This document shows positions 9,523 through 19,081 of a stretch of DNA of 64,000 nt, in pieces. Origin of the DNA: Seminavis robusta (lineage: Eukaryota > Bacillariophyta > Bacillariophyceae > Naviculales > Naviculaceae). A program made the translations under genes and the position numbers. The notes below the pieces were generated by a model. That model did no database searches, was not told where the DNA came from, and saw only the letters and a list, made by a program, of their open reading frames with translations. Numbering within the stretch: the first letter of the stretch is position 1; each line of letters opens with the position of its first letter. The stretch lies in assembly GCA_903772945.1 (NCBI GenBank), contig CAICTM010000129.1:46297-110296 (forward strand). The letters run 5' to 3'.

Positions 9523-11766
9523 ATGATGGGCCCTCCCAACAGCAGTCGGCCACGACGGAAACCGGCAGTGTCGGTCCGAACCGTGGTGACGTTTGCCATC
9601 TTTGGAGTCTGTTGTTTCTATGCGGGTGTCTTGGTAGGTGCTCACACCATGGGCTCCAATAATTGTTCCCACGTGGAACCACAACAGACGCCGAACAAAG
9701 AGGCAGAAGAACCCCGATTTCCCGCCGACGTGTCGACGTTTGCTGCTGGCATGGCGTTGGTCCCACGGGCGGGGTTCATGGAACGATTCGAGGAGATGGG
9801 GTTTCCACTCGACGAACCCAACCGCCACAACAATCAAGTACTACTATTGTATTCCCACGACGAAGCCTTGCCGCCGAAAAGTCGCACTGCCGCAAAGAGT
9901 AATACGCACATTCCAGTGTTGGAAAATGTCAGTGACGCGACAGAGAATTGCGACACCCTGAACATCATCTTGTCGCAACCGGGCGACAAACAACAATGTT
10001 TTGCGATACTGGGACAATTTCGATCGCATCACGTGACCAAATTCATGCGATTGCCACTCGAAGGTCCGTTGGATCATCAAGCACCACTGCGGCTGGTCAA
10101 TCGAGGCGCCCAGGCATCGGGACGCGTGTCCATGAAAACACCGACCGCGGAGGAAACCAAGGTCTATTGGGAAACACTTCAACGCTATTTGAATACATTG
10201 GACGCAACACTGGACTTGCTCCAACCGTTGGCACAAAAAGTAGCCCAACAAAATACAGTCATTGTCATGGTATGTATCACTTACACTACTTGTTCACTTA
10301 GTTGAGCTCTCCAATCGTCACCTCACGGTCACACGTTTTTGTTTTGTCAGGTGTGTAATCATGGACAGTCGGAACTGTTGATGAACTTTGTCTGTGCCAG
10401 CAGATCGAGAGGTGTGGATTTGTCGACCGTACTGGTGTTTGCCACCGACAAAGAAACAAAAGAATTGGCAGAGGGGTTTGGCTTGACTTCCTTTTATGAT
10501 GAAACGGTACGGCACAAACAAGAACCGATATTTTGCAAGGCGTCTTGTGCTTGCACTCAACCAACTAAATCGTGTTGTATCTTTGTGTTTGTATAGAACT
10601 ATGCCGACATTCCAATGAAAGCGGCAGGTACGTGACGGAGCACCATTTTCGCCAAACCATCATAATAATCCCAAATATGCCGCACTCATTTTGCTTTTTC
10701 TTGCATCTCCCAGGACGATATGCCGATGTCACGTTCTCGGCCATGATGATGGCAAAGGTAAGCCTTGTTCCTTTGTTTGTCGCTTCCTGAGACAGCCATA
10801 TTCCGTATTGACCATCTCAAAATTCCTCTAACTCCAAATAAATGATCTTGCTGTACAGGTATATTGCGTCCAACAGGTTGTTTTGCTCGGGTACGACGTC
10901 CTCTTTTTGGATGTAGATATTGTCCTCTACAAGGATCCCTTGCAGTTCTTCCACGACACAGCTTCACCCTATTACAATCATGACATTTACTTTCAAGATG
11001 ATGGCTCCAGAGCCTTGTTTTATGCACCCTATTCTGCAAACACTGGAATGTGAGTCTCGTCTTTTGCTGACTACTATCTTGCTAATGCTTTTTGATACGC
11101 ATCTCTCACATCTTTTCCCTCGTCCAGGTACTACATTCGCAACAATGACAAGACAAAATACTTTTTCAACAGTCTTTTGTTGGGTGGAGACTTGATCACG
11201 GCCACCCATAGTCATCAGATTGCATTGGTGTCTTTGTTGAGTGAACATGCTTCCCTGTAAGAATCGAATCTAACCCTGGATTTATCACATCTTCGCAAAT
11301 ACAAACATGTGTAATGTTTTGGAACTGTTGTCTCACATTGGTATCTTTGCCTCCTCTTGCAATCTATAGTTACGGCTTGAAGGTAAAGGTGTTTGCTCGC
11401 CGAACTTCCCTCTTTCCCGGTGGCTACTCGTTTCATAACCATCACGACTTTATGAAGGAACTCATGGGAGGCAAGGTGGATGACGCTATTTTGTTTCATA
11501 TGAGTTGGACCACCAACAAGAAAGACAAGGAGAAATTCTTGCGCCAAATGGGCAATTGGTTTGTGCAGGATAAATGTGTGGGATCTACGGCATCCAAAAT
11601 CTTGGGAAAAGACGACGCGATTGCCATTGCCATTGAATCGAAGAGTCTTTTGGAGCCATGTTGCCTCAAGGAACCCAACGTGTCATGCTTTTACAAGGAC
11701 AAACCGAGCAAAATCCCATGCAAGGATAGCCCGGCACTGGACAAGCGCCATGGATCCTTTTGGTAG
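9523..11766 (+). CDS. Type II membrane glycosyltransferase, nucleotide-diphospho-sugar transferase family (GT77-like)
   Basis: Seven exons by hand: 9523-10269, 10351-10506, 10597-10627, 10714-10757, 10859-11049, 11128-11256, 11370-11766. All introns are GT-AG and the joined frame is continuous (564 aa). Residues about 18-42 are one membrane anchor (TVVTFAIFGVCCFYAGVLVG), giving the N-in, Golgi-lumen topology usual for these enzymes. The catalytic domain (about 245-500) has VMVCNHGQSELLMNF, FATDKETKEL, and the DxD metal/nucleotide-sugar site in VLFLDVDIVLYKDP, followed by NxGxYYIRNN-like and LPGGY-like segments (here MYYIRNN and LFPGGYSFHN). This matches Pfam nucleotid_trans (PF03407), which includes plant xylosyl/arabinosyl transferases. 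The donor and acceptor sugars cannot be told from sequence. One short exon of 31 nt (10597-10627) is needed for frame. Confidence 0.88.
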
Positions 11767-13294
11767 CTTGGGATGGTCAAAACACGGGGCGATACCTTCT
11801 TCCGTCACGAAAAGAACAGCATTTCGTCTGCAGAAAATGTGACATGCTGCCCCCGTGACGGCTGTATCCCTTGCGTTGGATTGGGCACACAGGTATGTAA
11901 CAAATGGAAGCGCTTGAATTGTTTGTCGGTCGGACGGTAAAGTCAGCCGTCATCGGTGCAGAGCAATGATGACAAAGATTAACCAGACTCGGAATCACTG
12001 TTGGGGAGACTGTGCCGCAAGGTACCGTCTCTGTTCGGCAGTGCGGTGTCGAGGAACATAATCACACAAATCACAAAAGGTCGGAGCTCAGCATCTGGCT
12101 TGTATCAATATGGAGGACGGAAACAGGAGAGCTATGATTTCTTACCAGCTACACTGAAAGGGGATTAGTCTCCCCGCTACAACCGTGTAACGACACAAAA
12201 CGAAACCTTGCTACTTGCAAGACTGAGCTCTCGTGGTTTTCACTCTGCCTGGAACTCTTGTTTGACTTCATCTTGAAATCATTGACTGTTCTCACCAACG
12301 ATGTGTTGTGTTATTGTTTGTCTAGGGGGCCTTCAGTGCCATTGACGCTCGGTCCGCAACGACTTCAAAGACCGTTCATTCGGCAGACTGAGTGCAGAAT
12401 GAGAAGATAATGCTGATGCCGAAGCTGTTTGTTTGACGAACTTTAAGAGGTAAGCAAGCGACTTCGTTTCAATTCTCTTTTTCACGCATGTATCGAAGCC
12501 GCATTGCACTAGCTCTCCCATAGTGCGCTGCGGTCAAATATCATGCCAGATGGATGCAAAATGCACGAGCAGGCGGGTGTGATGTCCACATTATCTATAA
12601 CCCCAACTGAGGCATTCTCAATAGCCCGCCCGACAGATTTGTTTCGTTTCTCATGTGTTGCTTGTTGTTGTGCTTGTGAAGGCATCAGCCATACGGAAGG
12701 TTCCCAAGCTCCTCTCCTGGTCTTCGACATGCGTTTGAGTCCGTGGAGAGGATTTGAATGCCGTGTGTTGCGATTCAACAGTTCTTGGTAGCTTGGTCTC
12801 AATAAGAGAGTGTTCGCCAACTTCGACGCCGAGAATGCAATGTTGTGTCGGTTGAGCCACGGTATATTCATGCTGAATTTGATGACCCATTTGGATAAAA
12901 TGGGGGAACAAGAGCTGAGGTGGGAGGCATCAGTACAGAAACCTCTATGGAATGCGAGTGTGTTCATTGTTTGGAGAGCGATTGAAGGAGATGTGCCGCG
13001 ATTGCATTGCCTATGCCAGTTTGTTCATTGTTTGGAGAGCGATTGAAGCAGGCGTTTCGCGATTGCATTGCCTCTGTAGGAAACTACATGCATGCTGAAC
13101 TCTACAACTCAACTTTGGATGAGTCTCTGCCCAGAGCAGGAGCCACCAGGCTCAATGAGGGTCTCACTTTTCTAAACCTACACATTAATTATCTCTGCAT
13201 TGAAGAAGCATTAATTGCACACTCTTCTAAAGTAGGAGTCAACTGGCATGAACTGCAGAATCGCATGGTTTGGTGGTGGAGGGCCAAATCAGGA
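11767..13294. other. Long intergenic stretch, no supported gene
   Basis: Open frames occur on both strands, the longest being 152 codons on minus at 12509-12967. They lack recognisable domains and overlap each other. A 61-bp tandem duplication lies at 12961-13076. It may hold remnants of an old element, but I cannot name one. Confidence 0.5.
12961..13076. repeat. 61-bp tandem duplication
   Basis: Two adjacent copies, from 12961 and 13022, each starting tgttcattgtttggagagcg, then attgaag and gcgattgcattgcct, with a few differences. Confidence 0.85.
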
Positions 13295-14191
13295 TCACAT
13301 GTCAGCCCTTCTCAACCTTTGGTAAAGCCCAAACCATAGCTGTTTTCCTCCCAACTTGTTGAACAAGTTGCTTGAGGAGGCCTCAAAGTTGTTCCTTACC
13401 AATCCACTGCGGATAGAATTTTTGATCTCCTGCTGTGTCCGTTCACCTTGTTTCTGGGCATCATCGTCATTGTAGGAATACATGCTGCTAAGCCCGTAGA
13501 CGCGCTCAGCTGTCCGGCGGAGACTGGGTCTGGTTGAAAACACGTTTTCTCCACCCCATTTGGCCTTCGCTGCCTGTTTGTTAAAAGGTTCCGGAAGCAG
13601 CGCGGGTGCAAACCTCCCAATGCACGCGGTGAAGTCAAAGTCTTCCAGTCGAGCTGGAAGGATCTCATTGTGAACAGCAAGGGTCATGAAGACGAGAAAG
13701 TCCTCTGTCAAAATGAAAGCCTTGTCAGCTTTGGAAAGCGTGGCATCATTCGTGCCATCATGGAGTGTTTCCGCGCCGTTGGCAATCTCGTACAGGCCAT
13801 GGAAGTTGAACGATCCCCATTGGACATCGTCGTCCGCTCGCATCCTGTAGCAGTCAACAATCCATTCTGCGGCCTGGGTTCTACCCAACTGCTGGAACCA
13901 CGACCTTGGGTTGCTCATGCTTTCGACGAAGTCATTCTTATCCATCGTCCGCATGGTGAGGCTACCGAACCGGGTTTCCACGTGATGCACGTCCTCTCTG
14001 GCAGAAGCCTTGGTGGTCCCCGCCGACTGAGATGCCTTGTCCTCTTTCTTGTGGGATCGCCAGAATGCTTTTTGGCAGTCTCTGTTACAAACGTAGAACC
14101 GACGAGTCTCACCTCCATACGATGGACAATTGGTGCACTGAAAGCTGCTCGTAACGTTTTCCTTGCCACATTGAACGCAGCTGCTTGTCAT
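13295..14191 (-). CDS. MYND-like zinc-finger protein (incomplete finger)
   Basis: The start is taken at 14191 (MTSSCVQCGKENV, 298 aa), which puts the finger at the very N-terminus. An upstream in-frame ATG at 14242 would add 17 residues. Finger ligands seen: CVQC, CTNC, CNRDC and the His of WRSHKK. The last Cys expected after HKK is replaced by Glu-Asp, so the second zinc site may be imperfect. The remaining 240 aa include an aromatic-rich helical region (DDVQWGSFNFHGLYEIANG; FILTEDFLVFMTLAVHNEI) with no recognised domain. It is the second MYND protein on this strand, but apart from the finger it shows no clear similarity to the one at 6774-9071. Confidence 0.75.
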   Translation of the reverse strand: MTSSCVQCGKENVTSSFQCTNCPSYGGETRRFYVCNRDCQKAFWRSHKKEDKASQSAGTTKASAREDVHHVETRFGSLTMRTMDKNDFVESMSNPRSWFQQLGRTQAAEWIVDCYRMRADDDVQWGSFNFHGLYEIANGAETLHDGTNDATLSKADKAFILTEDFLVFMTLAVHNEILPARLEDFDFTACIGRFAPALLPEPFNKQAAKAKWGGENVFSTRPSLRRTAERVYGLSSMYSYNDDDAQKQGERTQQEIKNSIRSGLVRNNFEASSSNLFNKLGGKQLWFGLYQRLRRADM

Positions 14192-14242
14192 GGCCGCTTG
14201 CTCTTTTGTGGAAAGATATGTTGAAGCGAGGAATTTGAGCAA

Positions 14243-15260
14243 ACTAACTAAGCAGTTAGCCTAGCTTGATGTGGTCTCTGGCGCTTGTCGACAAGTCGAT
14301 ATGGGAATGGAAAATTTCAAACCTACGGTGATCTCGCTGGTACAGCCGTAGTGTGCAAGGCTGGCGACTAAAGCATGCAGGTAGAGCGCGGAACCTTCAA
14401 ACACCTTCGCATTGGATGACGAGTGTACGAGTATTACTCTAAGGTCTGGGGTTTGCCCACTGCAGACCCAAGCTAACAGCACATGGCTGTGCTGGCACTA
14501 GTACTGGTACCGACAAAGCCAAAGCTGTGAAACGCCATCGGTACGGTACTATGCTCCTATGGTGCATACCTTTCGGTTACGGCCCGATACGCAGCCAGAG
14601 CGACTTGGAAGCGCCCAAGGAGGACTCGAGTTTCGGAAGCACCAGCCACATGGATCAATGCAAGCAAGTGTTCGAGCTGCACCCGAGGTGCCCACCCCGA
14701 TCTGTAGATTCGACGAACGAGGGAGGAAGCTGGAGTCAAGGCGGCGTCAGCACAATAGATTCGAACACGTTGGTGATGCGGCGCCACCATGCCACCATGC
14801 CACCATGTACAGGGACTCCTAGCAGCCACACAAGCACAACAAACTGTGGCGGGTGGGAGGCAGAAACGGTTCTACTTGGTAGCGCGATAAGGTTCGTGCA
14901 AGACCTCCGAGACGAGCAAATATGCACTACTATTGACGTCGAAGCAGGAAGGACGGTGGGCAGCACAAGCAATGCGCTCGCTTGAAGCTTCGTCTCCCCC
15001 AACCTGAAGAAAGATACTACTACTATAGTTTTCTTGGAACGGACGACGCAGCGAACATCATAACGTGGAAAGTTTCTGAACGTGGAGAACCTTAATCCCC
15101 AACCCTTCCTCACCTTTGCTTGCCTGGGCACGGACGAAAGATCCAATTTGCCCAAAACAAAAAAGGACGATCGTGACGAGAATCATAGCTCGCTCTGCCG
15201 TTCTGTCAAAAAGGAGACTATCGATACTAGTAGCTAGTTAGGAGATCTACAAATACCAGC
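14243..15260. other. Intergenic, no gene seen
   Basis: The divergent promoter region of the MYND-like gene and the membrane SDR. It contains GGTACC-type words and a CCACCATG triple near 14785-14812. Short overlapping frames on both strands look random. Confidence 0.5.
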
Positions 15261-16466
15261 ATGGCGTCGATGGTTATTGGTCTCATCAATTGTATTAATG
15301 ATGTGTTGCATGTGGAGCCCATTTCGATATTAGTCGACACATTGTTTTGGCTGTTGGTCATCCTGATCGGATACCCTTTGGCTGCTGTGGTTTACTTATT
15401 TCGAATGATTTTTCAAGTCTTGGGCTGGTGCCTTGGTGGTGGTGGAAAAGTGGATCCCCATTCCTTTGAAGACAAAGAATTTACAGTTTTTGTGACAGGC
15501 TGTGATACCGGATTTGGGCGAGAAGCAGTGCCAGTGCTGACTGCACGAGGCTTTACTGTTTTTTGTGGCTGTCTCCACAAGTCCTCATTTCAATATTTTG
15601 AAGATGACTCACTGGCCATTCCTGTCCAGCTGGATGTCACAAGTGACAAAAGTGTTGCCGAAGCATACAAGGTTGTGGTGGCGTGGTTGGGTGCAGGATC
15701 AAAGAAACAGCGACACTTCCATGCTCTCGTCAACAATGCAGGGATCGTCCGTACAGGATTAGTGGACTGGGTCAAAATGTCTGATTTCCAGGCTGCAATG
15801 AATGTAAACTTTTATGGGGTTCTCCGATGTGTCAAGGAGTTCATGCCTCTGTTCAAGAAACAAGCTGCCGAAGGGACTTATTCTGGTGCCCGGATTGTCA
15901 ACATGAGCTCTATTATGGGCATGTTTCCTGGGGGGATCTGTGGAACACCTTATGTGGCTTCCAAATATGCAGTGGATTCAATGACAGAAAATCTACGTTT
16001 GGAGATGATGCCTTATGGGGTGCGTGTAGTTTGCATCAATCCATCCATACACAATACCACCTTGACAAGACCTGATACTATGGACGAAAGTATATGTCAA
16101 GTCTGGAATGCTATGTCGCCCAGTCTTCGGGAAGATTATGGAAAAAGTGAGTACAACATGACAATAAGTATGAATGCATTTTTCCTTTCTTTGTTTGCTT
16201 CGAAACTTACTTGTTCTTCCAAAACCTCTCACAATATTCCAGGCTGCCTGCAAGCTTTCCTAGACGGCTCCAAGGTTGTAGAATATATTGGTTGGGATTA
16301 CAAACATGTTGTGAGAGCTATAGAAAATGGTGTTGTTGATAATTATCCTACAAGCCGAGAATTGGTGGGGATGGATGCAAAATATGTCTTTTCGTTGTTG
16401 AGGATGCTGCCAGCAGGATTTGGTGTTCTCGGAGTCAAAGTCAAGCCAGCCTGCATGCAGCGATGA
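15261..16466 (+). CDS. Membrane-anchored short-chain dehydrogenase (retinol/17-beta-hydroxysteroid dehydrogenase-like)
   Basis: Two exons, 15261-16146 and 16243-16466, joined as YGK-S-CLQAFLDG (369 aa). The 96-bp intron is a multiple of three with no stop, so the unspliced frame reads on as 401 aa. The splice is favoured because it removes a low-complexity insert and both sites are good (gtgagt, attccag). Residues about 20-58 are hydrophobic (two close membrane helices, ending in LGWCLGGGG). The Rossmann motif is TGCDTGFGRE (about 79-88). Further motifs are NNAGI (about 158), the catalytic Ser in NMSSIMG and YVASKYAVD (YxxxK). The TGCDTGFG form is characteristic of the RDH5/7 and HSD17B6 branch, which act on hydrophobic alcohols at the ER membrane. 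The substrate is not inferable. Confidence 0.88.
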   Translation: MASMVIGLINCINDVLHVEPISILVDTLFWLLVILIGYPLAAVVYLFRMIFQVLGWCLGGGGKVDPHSFEDKEFTVFVTGCDTGFGREAVPVLTARGFTVFCGCLHKSSFQYFEDDSLAIPVQLDVTSDKSVAEAYKVVVAWLGAGSKKQRHFHALVNNAGIVRTGLVDWVKMSDFQAAMNVNFYGVLRCVKEFMPLFKKQAAEGTYSGARIVNMSSIMGMFPGGICGTPYVASKYAVDSMTENLRLEMMPYGVRVVCINPSIHNTTLTRPDTMDESICQVWNAMSPSLREDYGKSEYNMTISMNAFFLSLFASKLTCSSKTSHNIPGCLQAFLDGSKVVEYIGWDYKHVVRAIENGVVDNYPTSRELVGMDAKYVFSLLRMLPAGFGVLGVKVKPACMQR

Positions 16467-17838
16467 TGGGAAGCAACAGACCAGATAGCCAGAATGTGAA
16501 GCAGTAGGAATGTCTTTTGGCACCCGTATTAAAACTAATAGCAGGTTATTGCTTTCACCTGCACCAACACCTTGTTCTTGATGATGCATGTGCGTAAAAC
16601 CATCAGGTGTGAAATCTTGATTAGAACCACGCTGGCTGCTTCAAGCTACGGTACCTCCTGGTACCCTGTTTTGCTAAAGCGGCGCAACGTATACCGATCC
16701 CAGAAGTACTCTTTAGATAGTAGACTCCTTCCGCCACTACCAGAGTCCATGGATAGTCTAGCTAGCTACGAGAGCACCACAAGACATGATGGCTCACAAG
16801 AAGGAAACTGGCTGTTGCAGAAAAAGAAGGGAATCTCGGCCAGCACCTCAAAGAAAGCTACTAGTAGAGGACTGTCACTCAAGGATGCATGCTTCGAGTA
16901 GAGTAGTTCGCAATGCAGCAAATGCCAGCTTGGAGGCTATCATCTCGTCCTGTAGTTACCAAAACCCAGACAAGACGAGCTGCTTCTGTAGGTATTGGTA
17001 GCCTTGGTTTGGGTGCTGAAGACTTTGAATCGTGGTCAATCATGTGGGACCAGTCTTTTGGCACAGCGACCACGTCCAAGATTTCAGCGTGGAAGTCTTT
17101 TGTTAGGAGTGGTGCCACAAGTTCGCTCACAGTGGGAGTCGGTTCAACTTAAAGATCAGATTTGATGACTTGGGGTCATTGTCGATAAGTATTCATGACA
17201 ACTTCACGTGAAGTCCATCTCAGTGACATTTTGTTGTGTTTTAGCATGTAAGCCCCTCAAATCTTGGGTAAATTCGCTTTAAAGCAGAAAAGACTCAACT
17301 TGATTGAAAGTCCAAAGAATGATTTATTGATTCATGGAAAAAGAAGCCATTATGCTGTCAACTGTGACGGCCAGGTCATTCACTAGGTCGAAAAACATAA
17401 GGAACATGGACATGGGCATCATAAGAAACTGGGGTCGAATAGGTGGTGAATCCCACGATCTTCTGTGAACTGTCGTCGTGGACAAAACTGAAGTAAATAT
17501 TGACGAGCTGATGGCTCCTTGATGCCTTCCGGTTGATGGTTCGACGGATGGCATCTGTGCCTGTTATTAGTGGCTTCCAAGCTCCAAGGCAAGAAAGGAG
17601 TGGTGGAGGTACTCTAGTAGCCTAGTAAACACAGAGCGGTTTTGATAGCTCTTTAGTGCCGGTTGAATAGAAACACGAAGACATCCTCGTCTTGCTTGGA
17701 ACCTCACAATTTCAGTTCTCATCTTGCTAGCTAGCTTGCTTGCTCATCATAGATACAACCACCCCAAGGAGCGATAAAATCCCACCAAGAATAGCCATAT
17801 CATAAAACTGATCCCTTTATACAAAGATACCTTTCATC
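16467..17838. other. Intergenic, no supported gene
   Basis: About 1.4 kb. A 79-codon plus frame at 16913-17152 contains a compositionally plausible stretch (GSLGLGAEDFESWSIMWDQS) but has no domain and no clear start, so it may be a remnant. Nothing else is seen. Confidence 0.45.
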
Positions 17839-18597
17839 ATGAACCACAACGACGAGATCGACAACACTCAGAACATTAATTCGATGGACTTGATGGACGC
17901 CATATCCAAAGCATCCTACCACGGCGTCAACACGAACAAGACGTCGTCTGCATCTGCTCCTCTCCTCGACGGCCCCAAGAAGATTGCCGTCATGACAGTG
18001 GCCAAGTCTCTCTCGACATTCGAGCAGGAAGAAGAAGAAGCTCGTTCCAAGAAACGATGCAAACCGCGTCGTCAAAGTGGCGCCGAAACGGAAAATGTCA
18101 CGCACGACGATTTTATTAAAAAGAGACAACATGCCTTTTTGCCACGGGATGACAGTATCGTGCTACTCAAACACCAGACGACCAATGCCATTCCCATGAT
18201 TGTCCCACTCGTCACGGCCGATGACAAAGGCGAACAGCAAGCAGAAAAGCCATTGGCGCGCATTCAAAGTCAAAATAATCGTCGCAGCAAACCCCGTCGT
18301 CTCAGTGGAGAAGCCGTCGAAAAGGAAACTCGTCCCGTTTTGGTCCGAGAAGACAGTTTGCAACTCCTCAAAGAAAAGTTGGCAGGGGAAGTAGTGCCCT
18401 TGACTATTCCCGTGGATGACTTGGAGGAGAACGAAGAAGACAAGAAACCAGCGGCTCGCAGGACACTTCCCAAACGAAGTCAAACCATGCAGCCCTCCGC
18501 TGTGGCAAGTCCCACCAAGGCAGTACCACGACGAACCAAAAGCCAAAAACAAAAGGGATTTGTGCGTCAAAACTCCTTGGGACCTCCGTGTGCCTAA
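17839..18597 (+). CDS. Basic hypothetical protein with two internal repeats and RRxS sites
   Basis: Intronless, 252 aa, charged and probably disordered. Two internal repeats align. About 75-123 has CKPRRQSGAETE, PRDDSIVLLK and IPMIVPL. About 152-200 has SKPRRLSGEAVEKE, VREDSLQLLKEKL and VPLTIPV. A C-terminal part adds LPKRSQTM, PRRTKSQKQK and VRQNSLGPP. Each repeat couples an R-R-x-S basophilic-kinase-type site to a short hydrophobic motif (DSxxLLK) about 25 residues on. This looks like a scaffold or kinase substrate with repeated docking motifs, by inference only. No known family is recognised. Confidence 0.7.
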   Translation: MNHNDEIDNTQNINSMDLMDAISKASYHGVNTNKTSSASAPLLDGPKKIAVMTVAKSLSTFEQEEEEARSKKRCKPRRQSGAETENVTHDDFIKKRQHAFLPRDDSIVLLKHQTTNAIPMIVPLVTADDKGEQQAEKPLARIQSQNNRRSKPRRLSGEAVEKETRPVLVREDSLQLLKEKLAGEVVPLTIPVDDLEENEEDKKPAARRTLPKRSQTMQPSAVASPTKAVPRRTKSQKQKGFVRQNSLGPPCA

Positions 18598-19081
18598 GAC
18601 ATATTCCGGCCTTTTTAAATGAGGAAGCACAACAAGGAACATAAGAGCGCACATTGGGAATGCCAGCACAAAAAGAAAAGAAACAATGATCACAAGGAAG
18701 AGAACAAGAGCAAGGAAAACAGCAACATCATCCATTGGCGCCAAAGTCTTATAGTAATGATAGACCATGCATTTGTTTTATTTAAAATCTTAATTGTATT
18801 TCTGATTCAATCAGAGATGTTTGTTAGTATCGTGGACTCGACTCGTAGCATAGCTATATCCTGATAATCAAGCAGATCCGTGACAGGTACGCGTAAGTGG
18901 TACCATCAGTCAACTGGCCATCGTGTGCCATGTGCTCTTGCACCAGCTACTACCAGGTAGCCAGCCGCGGCAGTGGCAACACAGCAAACAGTTTCTAAAA
19001 GCAGGCATGGACTTTGAGATTGATGGCTAAAAGTTACCCAGCACCCGCCTTACTCTACCGTACCGTACCTCTAGCAGATAG
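18598..19081. other. Convergent intergenic region, no gene seen
   Basis: The 3' flanks of the gene ending at 18597 and of poly(A) polymerase. It contains AT-rich 3'-end-like sequence near 18770-18810. Confidence 0.5.

Noticed and set aside
12509-12967. 152-codon minus-strand frame
   Set aside because: It competes with plus-strand frames of similar length, and no domain or credible upstream or downstream exons were found.
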